A stretch of 36,977 bases of DNA from Cylindrobasidium torrendii FP15055 ss-10 (taxonomy: Eukaryota > Basidiomycota > Agaricomycetes > Agaricales > Physalacriaceae). A model generated the notes under the pieces. It saw only the letters and a list, made by a program, of their open reading frames with translations, was not told the origin of the DNA and ran no database searches. Where the stretch lies: positions 1-36,977 of the forward strand of contig KN880664.1 of assembly GCA_000934385.1 (NCBI GenBank). The letters are read 5' to 3'. Positions within the stretch are counted from its first letter, which is position 1. Each line of letters starts with the position of its first letter. The translations under genes were made by a program, and so were the position numbers. This document shows, one piece after another, positions 22,137 to 32,310 of this stretch.

Positions 22137-22719
22137 CCTTCTCGAGATCCGGGGGGCTGGGAGGCCAATGTGCATTGCGGCAGAATTACGATGCTCTGTG
22201 CCTCAATCATAACTTTTAGAGTAGGGCGAAGTCCCCTTGGCGACCACTATAAGTACAGTTATGTAGCATTGGTACCTACATACATAAGCACTCATGTAGA
22301 AGCGTGCAGAGTGCTGCAATTTCCTCTGCAAAGGGTGCTAGCGCGTGCACGAAATGTCATGTACTGAAGTACGGCCCAAATTCGCGTATGGTGGAGAAAA
22401 CTGCCGGGTGGTATACTATACTTAACTTGGCATTGAATAATCCTGCGGATTTTGGTAAACCGTTGACAATGTACCATGGCTCACTGTGTTTGCGAGCGCC
22501 TCATCTCAGTGCTATTATAATACTCCAAAGAAACGAAAACGAATCGAGCCAAAATGCACTTGTGAGAGAAGACATCAGCGCGTGGCGTCTCTACATGCCG
22601 GCCGTGCCGTCTGTCGGCATAGATCAACGAGCGTCGGCCCGAACTCGAGGAGATTGATCAACTTGACCACCTGCCATCATGAGGTATGGCATTGGGCTAC
22701 CTCTAGCGCACAGCTCTGA
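22137..22719. other. Divergent intergenic region
   Basis: About 580 bases between small secreted protein B and the second F-box gene. No gene seen. A first exon of the F-box gene may lie at its right end. Confidence 0.4.
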
Positions 22720-22884
22720 TCAGAGCAAAGCAATCTACACTGCATCAAGTGTGCTGCTGAATGTGTTCCCTCGTCCGACTGGCTACCGGAACGTTCGGAC
22801 GACCTTGTCAGAAATCTTGAAAACAACGATGCGGTTCCCCCAGACGTGCATGCGCAACATCGGCATGATCTGGATGTGCTCTTC

Positions 22885-24381
22885 ATGCAACGCAAAAATA
22901 TAGATGTGCAGATGACCGAGATTGAGGCTCTGCTCGCCATCTGGCGCGAACGCAGAAACCAGGTAGACGACAGAATCCACGACATCCAGCTCGCTCAAAG
23001 TCCTCTGCGATCCGTCCCGCGCGAAATCCTCAGCTCGATATTCTTGCTCTGTATGCCAAGCGATTTCACCTGCTATCGTGTATTCAACACCACACCTCTG
23101 CCTGATACGCTGGATCCAAAGCAACCCATATGGAGGCTTTCCAAAGTATGCCGCAAATGGCACGCAATAATATTCGAAAACCCCGCATTCTGGTCTGTGT
23201 TGTACATAAATATTGACTCGTGGCGACACAGAAGATCATTCAGCTCGATTGGTAGGAGGTTGGAGTCAGTTCTGTTACGTTCAAAAGAGCATCACCTTCG
23301 GTTAGCCGTGAACTCCGATCACGCTTCGAAATTTGAAGGCGAAGCGGTCGGATGCCATATTGCACCAGCAATCCGTAGCGTCTCTTCACGTGTGCGAACT
23401 CTTGTCATATCCCATAACACCATTTTGCAGATTTGGCCACCGAACACAGCCGTTTCCTTTCCTCGTCTATACCATCTTCGACTGGGGATTCACAACCCGC
23501 ATGAGATGAGACTCTCGCCCATATCGATTGATGCATTCCGTGACTCTCCGCATCTCAGCATCTACGAGCAACTAGGCGGACCAAACATACGAATCAACAT
23601 TCCATGGCACCAGTTACGGCGCTGCTTTCTTGTGGAGCCTTCAAGCCACTGTCTTGATTCCTTCGACAATTCTAACAGCCTAGAAGTGCTTGCGATACGG
23701 TTTTCGGGCGGCAGCTTTCACTTTCCTCCTTCGGGACTGAAGCTCCCTTCACTCCATACATTGGCCGTTGACCAGCTTGACGCTGTGATGGAGACACTCA
23801 CAAGCAACGTCCTCAGGTCTGTCCTCGCACCTCGCCTCTCTCGTCTCCTTCTTTGTGGTTCCGACAAACTGGGCGATCGCATGGAGGCGACATTGCCGCC
23901 GTACTCCAGCCTGAACACTGACCAGGTCGAGGACATCACTCTATCCTGGGTGTTCGAAGTTCTCCCCACAGCTCGGGAAACATTCGACACCCTGTTCCTC
24001 AGGTTCAACCATCTTCGTACATTGTATATCGAGAGCCTCGATGATGCGATGGTTCAGTTCTTCAATGAACTAGAGGGCTGCAAGGACTTCCTCCCTTGCC
24101 TTCAGACGCTGAAGGTCCATTCTATTCAGGCTACGCACAAGGCCCTTTCCAAGCACCTCATAGCGGCTGTCAAAGTCCGTGCTGAAAGTGGACTGACCTT
24201 GCTCTGTCTTCGACCGCCGCCTTACCATTCAAGTGCCGTGACTGCGAGGGCTGGGCTGGAAGTAGCAGGTGGCTTCTATAAGCCTTTGCTTCGTGCACTG
24301 GAGGGTGTTATACGCATACGGTTCATGACGAAAGGGCTCTTGGACTCTTCGCCGGTGTTCTTATCAGAGTGGTCGGCGTGA
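22885..24381 (+). CDS. F-box-like protein 2
   Basis: The frame is open from 22720; the first in-frame ATG is 22885, giving 499 residues, which is used here as a conservative start. The upstream part of the same frame reads CIKCAAEC, then a stretch with VPPDVHAQHRHDLDVLF, matching the CxxC plus coiled-coil N-terminus of many mushroom F-box proteins. The true start is therefore probably upstream in a spliced first exon that I could not phase (ATG 22679 followed by GTATGG is near but out of frame with the best acceptor). The coiled coil is followed by the F-box (LRSVPREILSSIFLLC), VCRKWHAII and NPAFWSVLYI, then LRR-like sequence. Presumed SCF substrate adaptor; target unknown. It converges with the kinase-like gene, leaving 95 bases between stops. 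Confidence 0.8.
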   Translation: MQRKNIDVQMTEIEALLAIWRERRNQVDDRIHDIQLAQSPLRSVPREILSSIFLLCMPSDFTCYRVFNTTPLPDTLDPKQPIWRLSKVCRKWHAIIFENPAFWSVLYINIDSWRHRRSFSSIGRRLESVLLRSKEHHLRLAVNSDHASKFEGEAVGCHIAPAIRSVSSRVRTLVISHNTILQIWPPNTAVSFPRLYHLRLGIHNPHEMRLSPISIDAFRDSPHLSIYEQLGGPNIRINIPWHQLRRCFLVEPSSHCLDSFDNSNSLEVLAIRFSGGSFHFPPSGLKLPSLHTLAVDQLDAVMETLTSNVLRSVLAPRLSRLLLCGSDKLGDRMEATLPPYSSLNTDQVEDITLSWVFEVLPTARETFDTLFLRFNHLRTLYIESLDDAMVQFFNELEGCKDFLPCLQTLKVHSIQATHKALSKHLIAAVKVRAESGLTLLCLRPPPYHSSAVTARAGLEVAGGFYKPLLRALEGVIRIRFMTKGLLDSSPVFLSEWSA

Positions 24382-24476
24382 TGGCGCAAGTCAGAAAGTC
24401 ACAGTTAACGTCCTACTTACACTTACTCACATGATCCTTATGATATATAAGTACTGTTACACAGTCAAGGAATCGC

Positions 24477-25786
24477 TTATTCATGGTCTTTGTATTTCAA
24501 CTTCCGGTACGCGTGTGTCGTCCCCAGCTTCATCGACTCCCACATCCCCTCGTCTTTGCTCTTCAGTCTCGCCTTCATCCTCGAATGCGGTATTCCTCCT
24601 GCCAGCACCGAGAACTTCTCGCTAACCGCATCGATGTCAGGCCTTTTGCTGGGATCCGTCGAGCACATCTCCTCCACCAACGGCCTCAGGAACTCCAGCC
24701 CTAGTTTTGCCTTCTTGTCATCCTTTCCCTAAAGCGGTGTGAGAACAATAAAGAAGGCCTATAAGGTTGACGTAGCGTACCTCGAAGAAATGCTCGCGAA
24801 TGAAGTTGCCTAGATAATAGATATCGGTCGGAAAGGGATCGTACGCATTCTGCATTCCTCCTGGTGCAGCGAACTCCGGCACAGTCTTATCTTGTCCCCG
24901 GACGGGCACAGCACGAGGCTGCAGTTCCGCGTATTCGTAGCGAACAGCAAGCCCGAAGTCGATGAGGAAGTATCGTGGATGGGCAACGTTGCGTGGGATG
25001 TGCTTTGCGTCTTCACGGAAATCTGGCGTCTTGGAGGGTGCGGCTGGGTGGAAACCATCGGGGTACATCGAGGTGTCCATCATGATGTTCAGAACGCCAA
25101 TATCGCTGTGACAAGCTATATTGTCAGGTGTGCTGATACGCACCAGAGTACGCGGGCATACCGGTGTGCAATGCGATTGTGGTGTAAGAATTGAACGCCC
25201 TACGATGGAAGCGCGTTTGTTAGGCTGGGTGCGTTCGATCGAAGAACGAAACAATAGTACCTCTATTATTTGGCGAAGAAACTCTATCAGTTCGATGACA
25301 GCGTCGAACTCGGGATCATCGAATCGACGAAGGAGTGGAAAGACTAGGATCCGCATATTATGGTCCTCAGGTACCGTAAGCACGTCTATGAGATCAGGAG
25401 AGTGATTCTTCTCGTCTTTGAGCTCGGAGGCAAGATATTTTGTAAGCTCGACTTCCATGGGATGGTCAGATACTCGAACTTTCTTGAGCATGACGGAGCT
25501 CCCGTCGACAGTGCGCTTCGCGTCCATCACTGAGGGATGCTACAATCATTACGATGATAGAAATACGAACATTGGTGATACAAACCTTTGCTTTCAACGA
25601 GTCTTCAAACTCCCACCAAAAGAGAGAGGTTTTTCGCTGTTTCCACGATGGGACCCAGCTTGGCCGATAACGTCGCCGCAATTCGTACCCAGTGCTCCTC
25701 AGCCATGGCTGGAGGTCGGCCCAAAATATTTCATCCGCGTCCAGCGTCTCTGGCGCGTCATCCTGGTGATTTTCACGCGTGACCAT
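24477..25786 (-). CDS. Fungal protein-kinase-like protein
   Basis: Five exons: 25786-25586, 25539-25261, 25199-25162, 25105-24781 and 24728-24477, giving 364 residues. The N-terminus (YRPSWVPSW) and the MDAKRTVDGSSVMLKKV segment are typical of a mushroom kinase-like family. A lysine in MLKKV can serve as the nucleotide-binding Lys, HRD is present as IAHRDIGVLNIMMD (with the intron cutting the Arg codon), and DFG as IDFGLAVRYE. The late motifs PEF, DIYYLGN and PSKRPDIDAV fit the C-lobe. A classical glycine-rich loop was not recognised, so catalytic activity is uncertain although the key Asp residues are there. Function and substrates unknown. All exons stay in phase and the start was taken at the first ATG of exon 1. 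Confidence 0.78.
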
Positions 25787-26531
25787 GTCGGCGTGGTGGA
25801 AGGAACGCAAGAAAGCTAAAGTGCGGCAGGCAACTCGGCCTTGTTTACCTAAGCCGTCGGTCCGATCCCCCGCCGCGTGGTTTCTCCTCCGCCCACCATC
25901 GTCCGCGAAACGGTGTCGGTGTCCGAACGTGTCCGCTCTCCCGCAGGAACAATGTCTAGGTAAATGTGAGATATATTCGAGACTCAAGTGGGTCCGAACG
26001 CACAAACAAAAACTCGAATACGTCCTCTTGCTTGTGCGATCGCTCGAAATGGTAGGTACAAGCTTTCCCATAACATTGTGAACAGCGCAACGGGTGCAAC
26101 GGCTTCAATCTGGGCTTAGCTTGTAGCAAGGAATGACATCTACACCGCCGCTATAATCCCGGACAACCGAGCCTGACATTACTTAGGTACCCAGGGCATG
26201 AAGCGAACTCTTATTGTCTCCCCAAACTCAAAAATCGCATTACATGTGATCGAATCTGTTCCTCCCTAATTGTTGCACTTCCTCTTCCTATGCCTTCTCT
26301 ACCCTGCGGACGAACATTGTAGCGAAAATCGGAAAGCTAAGCGTCGATGCCATGAGAGAAAAAGAGCGTCTGGATCCTGATTCATACATGCACAAGTGGC
26401 AATTTGGACGTATCTTTTTGTTTTTGTCTGGCACGCAAAATAGGCCACCGTCTTTGACGGGAAACGCAGTGCATTAGTAGTGTCTCTGGATGCATGACCA
26501 AATCTTGAGTATCCAACATGCCTCCTCGGGC
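25787..26531. other. Divergent intergenic region
   Basis: About 750 bases between the kinase-like gene and the CCCH gene. No gene seen. Confidence 0.5.
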
Positions 26532-26539
26532 ATATAAAG
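26532..26539 (+). promoter_or_regulatory. TATA box of the CCCH zinc-finger gene
   Basis: ATATAAAG, 61 nt upstream of ATG 26593. Confidence 0.6.
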
Positions 26540-26592
26540 GGAGGGCCCAGCCACCCCGTGTATGTTCGTTTCTGTCCCACTCCACCACCATC

Positions 26593-28015
26593 ATGTCCAC
26601 CAAAATCAAACGTTCGCCGCCAACCGCAAAGCGACACAGTGCGTTCTTCGATACTCTTGAGCTCAATTGCTGTTGACTGACAATGGCGTTCTAGCGAAGC
26701 CCTGCCGTTACTATCAGACACAGAGCTGCGCCAAGTCCGCTGAGGAATGCGACTTCCTCCACGTTATTTCGCTTGCGCCTGCACTCAGCCCAAGCAAGAA
26801 GCTCTGCAAGTACTTCCTGGCGGGGGCATGCACCAACGCGATGCATTGTCGATTCGTTCATGCAACTACCACTGCCGGTACGCTCTACCTCAGCTGACCC
26901 ATACCGCTCACTCATCTCAACTTCCACTAGCACCAACACCACATATCGCAGCAGCGCCGGCGTATGCAGAGGGCAACGTGCCCTACCCATACACGCGTGC
27001 GTGTGTTTGTTCCCTTTTTGGACGGTCCTTTGAACCTCTCTGGGGCCCTGCAGATATGCATGATGCCGGCTACAGATACTATGCAGTCCCGCCACCGGTG
27101 TATGTACCGTGGCCGCAAGTGCCCTACCCTTCTTTGAATCCTCTGCCAAGGCGCCGGCAGAGGTCAGAAGCCGATTCCAGCACTGTGTCGGAGTGTGAAC
27201 ATCCGATTTCTAGTAGTGCGGCGTCCCTTATCGTGCTCCCGACGCTTGATAACTCAGCCTCGTTTTTCGAAGACCACGACCGTGGGGTCGATGCTGGAGC
27301 ACGCCGCCCCAGCAGCTTTCGGTATAAGAGTGCGTACTTAGGCTGTATTGCTCCTTGAGGTTGCTGGCATTGACGTGAAAATATAGCCAAACCATGCAAA
27401 TACATGCAAGCCGGAAGAGCATGCCCGGAAGGAGATCAATGCACGTTGTGTGTCCATCGTTCATCGTTTACTTAGTGTGGTACTGATCGAGTTGCGTAGC
27501 CTGCATCAGGGAGAACACCCGCCCAGCCATCCCGAAACCCTGCCAGAAAAGCCGCTTTCGGCGAAGGAGCAGGGCATGAAGCGTGGTTTATACCCTGTGA
27601 ACTGGCGTGTCATTGGTGGAGGTGTGCCATTGAACATACAGGCCGAAGAACTGAACAGGGAATATGGTGCGTGACGTTCCCACTTTCTCACAACTGGCCT
27701 AAAACCGATTAACCCAGTTCAACGACCGTACGACTCCGATGTAGATGTGTCTTTGCACTCGGATGAGGACGACAAGGATGAACACAACTATCTCGATAAG
27801 TCGACTATCGCACAGCCCAAGCCACACGGCGGGCTGGCGGTGACAGAAATGCCTGCAGGGGAGATATATGGTCATCTAGGCTACCCTCTGAAGGTGAAGG
27901 CTGGACCTCGGACGAACCCAATACCTGTCAGAGCCTCGCCTCCACGACCAGGCTGTGAGTAATGATTCCCTCTTGCCGCTGTTGTGCTGATGCAAAAGTT
28001 CCTGTAGCCGTATGA
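26593..28015 (+). CDS. CCCH zinc-finger protein with three fingers
   Basis: Exons: 26593-26638, 26695-26877, 26931-26996, 27054-27329, 27387-27447, 27500-27666, 27718-27954 and 28008-28015, giving 347 residues. Finger 1 (PCRYYQTQSCAKSAEECDFLH) and finger 2 (LCKYFLAGACTNAMHCRFVH) are C-x7-C-x5/6-C-x3-H and lie near the N-terminus. Finger 3 (PCKYMQAGRACPEGDQC then TFLH) is C-x8-C-x5-C-x3-H, with an intron falling inside the last C-x3-H spacer. The centre is rich in Pro/Tyr/Ser, and an acidic Ser/Asp segment (SLHSDEDDKDE) follows. CCCH proteins of this kind bind RNA and often act in mRNA decay or processing, which is inferred here. If the last intron is kept, the frame stops at 27962 and encodes a protein of the same length ending GCE rather than GSV, so the 3' end is uncertain. 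Confidence 0.8.
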
Positions 28016-28342
28016 TGTGATTATGGAGGATGGAGATTATGACTTGGACATTCGTTTCGTGACCGTAGTATACCATTTGTGTTATTGTTCAGGCTTTTAT
28101 CGAGTTATCGCTAGGCCACATGGGCGTTATCTTTTATCAGATATGCGGGGAGATAAGGAGTTCTGGCCAAATGGAGCGATCACTCCTTTCGACCGCGACG
28201 GTCACGCCTTGCGATCCGAATCAAGTCCATCACGCCAGAACAGCTCAGAATTGCTGTTGCGGGCACGGACGGCTGACTTATAAGCGCAGTGGCTGGCTAG
28301 CCTGCTCTTTGTTCTTTCTTTCCTCCCACCACCACCACCACC
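28016..28342 (+). promoter_or_regulatory. Promoter region of the heme oxygenase gene
   Basis: 327 bases after the CCCH gene. TTATAAG at 28278-28284 is a plausible TATA box about 60 nt upstream of the ATG. A CCA-repeat run (about 28324-28342) leads directly into the start codon, giving a strong CCACCATGG context. Confidence 0.5.
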
Positions 28343-29383
28343 ATGGCCTCAAGTTCCATCGACTACTCGCAGCCACTGGCCACCGTCCTCCGCGAGAGTA
28401 CCATCCAGGTCCACCACGAGATTGAACGCAGCAAGGGCGCAGAGCTGCTGCTTTCTGGAGCACTTCCCCGAGAGGAATATGCGCGTTTTCTTATGATGTT
28501 GTGGCACGTCTACGAGTGCGTCGCTATACTTCTTTATTCTTTTCTTGATTTCCCAACATTTATTAGCACCTTTGAACGCGCATTAGACAAGACAAGCTCC
28601 CATCCTGTGCTCGAGCCGACATACAACCCACAACTGTTGAGACGGACGCCCGCACTCGCTGCAGACATTTCCTACCTCTTACAAGACGCTGCCTGGCAGG
28701 CACATCCTATCCACCAAGAACTCCTCCTCAACCGTCCTCCCGCCCTCACCGCCTACGTCCAGCGCATCGAGAACATCGCAGCGTCGGCCGATCCCGCCCC
28801 CTTGCTCGCACATTCCTACGTCAGATACCTTGGTGACCTCAGCGGCGGCCAGAACATCCGCAACGTCCTCCGCAAAGCATACGATCTCGAGGACGACAAG
28901 GGGCTGTCTTTCTACCAATTCCGCGAACTTGCCACCAACAAAGTCGCTGGTCTGGGAGAGATGAAGCGTATCAAAGACTGGTTCCGCGCAGGCATGAACA
29001 CTGGTGGCGAAGCTGCAAGTCAACAGTCCAAGAGTATGTGTTTCTTGGGCCCATTAGGGTACTCTCTTGCTGATATGTTCCAGGTGAAATAGCGGAGGAG
29101 GCTCAGAACGTCTTCCGGCTCAATCAGGGCATCTTCGAGGCTATACGGATAGGCGACCGGACGGACAGGGTACTCGATTACGACCGCCGCAAGACCAATG
29201 AAAGTCAATCAGCGGTCTCTCTTGCTGCCGTCGTGCCCTTCCTGGCAGCAGGTCAGCCTTTTCGCTAATGTTTTACGTTGTGTGCTCACCGTGTCCACAG
29301 TTGGCTTGTTTCTGGTATTGGGTGGCTTCGTGGGTGACTTTAGCATAAGCAGACTGTTCCGGGGTCTTTCTCAGCATGCGTAA
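28343..29383 (+). CDS. Heme oxygenase, membrane-anchored
   Basis: Four exons: 28343-28515, 28567-29033, 29084-29251 and 29301-29383, giving 296 residues. The N-terminal helix carries the candidate axial histidine in QVHHEIERSKG. The signature helix reads RYLGDLSGGQNIRNVL, where the GDLSGGQ glycine-bend is diagnostic for the family. The C-terminus ends in a hydrophobic helix (VGLFLVLGGFVGDFSISR), as in eukaryotic tail-anchored enzymes. Heme oxygenase opens heme to biliverdin, carbon monoxide and ferrous iron using electrons from a reductase, usually at the endoplasmic reticulum. In fungi it is linked to iron recovery. All joins are in phase, start is the first ATG in a strong context. No iron-responsive site was identified upstream. 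Confidence 0.92.
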
Positions 29384-29896
29384 ACTCGGCGTTTCCGTGT
29401 GGTGTTCTGCCCGAGCTGGCAGTGATGTATGATTTGACGAGCGTCAAGGATCGACAGATGACTATGATTTATGAACCTTTCCAGTGGTTGAACATTGAAC
29501 CTCCAATAACGATGTAGTATAGCTAAACATACTTATCCCTCACTATTTGCCGCGCGCTCTCCGCGTCGGCATCCAATTTACCTACCAAAGGGTAGGCATA
29601 TCAATGACATGCTCGTGCGCCATTCGTCGCTCCTCTTGATGCTACTGATTTATCAGACGGGATTGGCGGTGGCCATTCTGTGATTGCACATGTGAATCAA
29701 ACAAAGGCCCAACGATGCTTTGCGATTGTCTACGATAATGACATTCAGGAATTCTGCATTGCAGCAACAAGATATACGGAACAGTCGATGTGTGATGTAC
29801 ATAGCGGGACTACCTAATAAAGCAATCCTAGAACGCGTATACAAATGTTACATCCCAATGGCTTGAGGTCTTCGGTAAGCTCGACGTCGACAACCA
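29384..29896. other. Convergent 3' intergenic region
   Basis: About 510 bases between the heme oxygenase and the next minus-strand gene. No gene seen. Confidence 0.5.
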
Positions 29897-31870
29897 TCAA
29901 TGAGAATCATCTGGTGAGCCTGCTCTGGAACGACTTGCGTCCCCGAGGTTGACATTGTGCATGAGTGTCGACCGTTCTTCCACGGACTCATCCTCGTTTG
30001 AGATGGATGCATGCGCGCTGCGAGGGTCTTCCCGAAATATTAGACTGGAAGAAAGCACCAGAAAATGGTTTGACACGCACATTGTTTATCCAAATAGGTG
30101 TTGATCTCGTCGGAGGTGTCTGCCTGGAGAGTAGACGGTGCCGCCTGTCTGACCGCTATCTCCAAGCGCTGAAAACGCTGTTCTAAATCATCGCAGCCCG
30201 CACAAATATTCTGGGAGTTTTCTTCAGAGTGAAAGTATGTACTTAAGCTCATGTATCAACAATCCAATGATTGAGTTCGTACCTCGAGCACTAACAAGAA
30301 AGGCAGCGGTGAGAACAAATATCGTCCAGACGAGCGAGACCATTGTGAACGTTGCTGTATATACGCTGATAATGGCGGGGCCTATTGGCTTGAGACGCCA
30401 TACAGACCGAGAGTACGAGAACGAGGGCGAGTGAAGTGTATTGTTGAGGTCCTCGATTTGTTGACGCCATCCAGAAATAAGTGTGTCGTCGACCGGCTCC
30501 AACGACGCGTAGGAATATTCTTGTTCGGGATTGATCGCTACGCGTATCTCATCGCCTACTACTTGGTGCAGCAACTCTCGTGAGGTGACGATGAGGTTCG
30601 GTTCTACTATGCCCAAGTCGAGGCGAATGATGTGGTATAGCATGAGCATTGTTTTTGTGAATGAGGTGAGGATGAGCTCCCGTTGTCCATTGCGCGGAAA
30701 GCTGACTCCGCTGAAGTTTAGTTGGGCTGGCTCAGAGCCACAGGGTGACCTAGCTGCGAGGCGTTGTTTGCGCCACGGGTCGAATTCGTCTTTCCAGTCT
30801 CCCTTCGAGCTGCATCCACAGCAAGGCACCAGAACGATTTCCTTGGTTGAGTATTTTGGCTCAAGGTACTCCACCGGTAGACTCCCTAATGAAGCTCCCC
30901 TGGATGTGAATCTCAGTCAAAATCGACATGCAAGAGGTTGGTACGCACACAGTGTACTCCAAAAAACCCAACTCTGCTCTCCAAATATGTTGAACATGAT
31001 TACTTTGATGGTCACGGAGGTCTCGTGTGTCAAACGTCAAAGTGTAATTGACGGGAATCCAACACTCCACCATAACCTTATTGAATGCGCTTTCAGTATT
31101 TTCACCCACAAGAAAGCATTCCAATTTACTTTGATGCCGAAATCAGCAATTACTAGCTGATTGCCCTCCTCCGACTGAGATTCACGGGAGCCCCAGCCTG
31201 ATGCATGTGTTATCTTCATGTCCCACCGCAACTCCGCCTGGAAGTATTGAGCGCGAGAACAAGGATAACAGGTTACAGAATGACTGACGATGTCGCAAGA
31301 GTCCGCCAAATTATTATTGGAGAATGCAAACGACGAAACAGAGGCACCAGTATCGGGTGCGCGCACATTTTCAACCGTGTAACTGTAAACTGATCCATTC
31401 GGGGATAATATGTCCCCGACAGAAATAGTTTGTGGCGCGAATGGCTCGAAATCCGTATCTTTCTTGAGTGCAGAGGGAATGAAGCTCCAAAAGCGGTTCG
31501 TATCGTCCGTTTTGTTGGGAAAGTAGGTAAACTCAGTGACCCGGTCGTACGCCGCAAGAGGAACTGAAGTCGAGGTCAATGAAGGAATCTGGTATTTGAA
31601 AGTGTAATCCCGTAACTGTTGATCAAAGTGAAAAGGATCATGAGTAACAGGATGCACGCCAGTGCTGCTGGAGTCAACCATCGCCACGGGTATGCTGAAA
31701 TTGACATGAGCATCTATCGAATTGGGTGTGAGGGTTACGCACGCCTGGATACTGGGTACTCTAGTCGAAAGGTCACGATTCCCTGCCAAACTCTCCGTAG
31801 CGTAGGCATTGTGGGTAGGACAGATGGTGGTACGAAGGAGAGAGTCGTACAGGAAATTGACGCAGATGAG
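29897..31870 (-). CDS. Unrecognised membrane protein (5' end unresolved)
   Basis: Five exons can be joined in phase: 31870-31130, 31076-30949, 30899-30283, 30221-30081 and 30027-29897, giving 585 residues plus a missing N-terminus. The large first part is Ser/Thr/Asn-rich with several N-x-S/T sites and cysteines, as in an extracellular domain (RVPSIQACVTLTPN). One clear transmembrane helix lies late (VYTATFTMVSLVWTIFVLTA), followed by a short cytosolic tail with a coiled coil (DDLEQRFQRLEIAVRQ) and an acidic Ser-rich end. Upstream, the frame reading ADSFYIITFSTSNYVTWC near 32000 looks like an N-terminal exon of the same gene, but its splice join could not be phased. Exon-to-exon agreement makes the gene real. 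No known family recognised, no function proposed. Confidence 0.65.
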
Positions 31871-32310
31871 CTAGCTCGACAGCTAACTGCCGAGTCACAA
31901 AGTCCTTTTCATGAGGCTGTGATTTGAGATGCGACGATGGAGTGGTGATACACAATCCTGGCTGAGGTTCACCGGTGAGGCAGCGACACCATGTGACATA
32001 GTTAGACGTCGAAAACGTGATGATATAGAATGAATCGGCCGACGGCAGGCATTCAGGGTTGGCGACAGTTTGCGTAGGTAGGACTGCGACTTGATGAAGC
32101 AGTACACTGCAGTACTTCGAAGGAAGCTTATGCTATACCAGAGATGGCTGAGCATCAATTGAATTTTGTCAGTATGAGGGACACACGAGTCAATCCGTCG
32201 TCCTTTGTGATGACTAACCGATCACTGTGATCGGAGTCGGCCTGGAAGTTCTAATTTAACGCCCACTTCAATATAAATTGAGGCAGAGCTTCATTCGTAC
32301 ATGATCTGAA
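31871..32310 (-). other. Probable N-terminal exon(s) and promoter of the membrane protein
   Basis: An open minus-strand frame covers about 32100-31780 and includes a Cys-containing beta-like stretch. Its join to exon 31870 is not resolved. The Egt1 stop follows at 32311. Confidence 0.35.

Noticed and set aside
30861..31124. Separate small gene between membrane-protein exons
   Set aside because: Its frame joins in phase with flanking exons through a GTAAAT intron (31129-31077) and a GTGCGT intron (30948-30900), so it is an internal exon.
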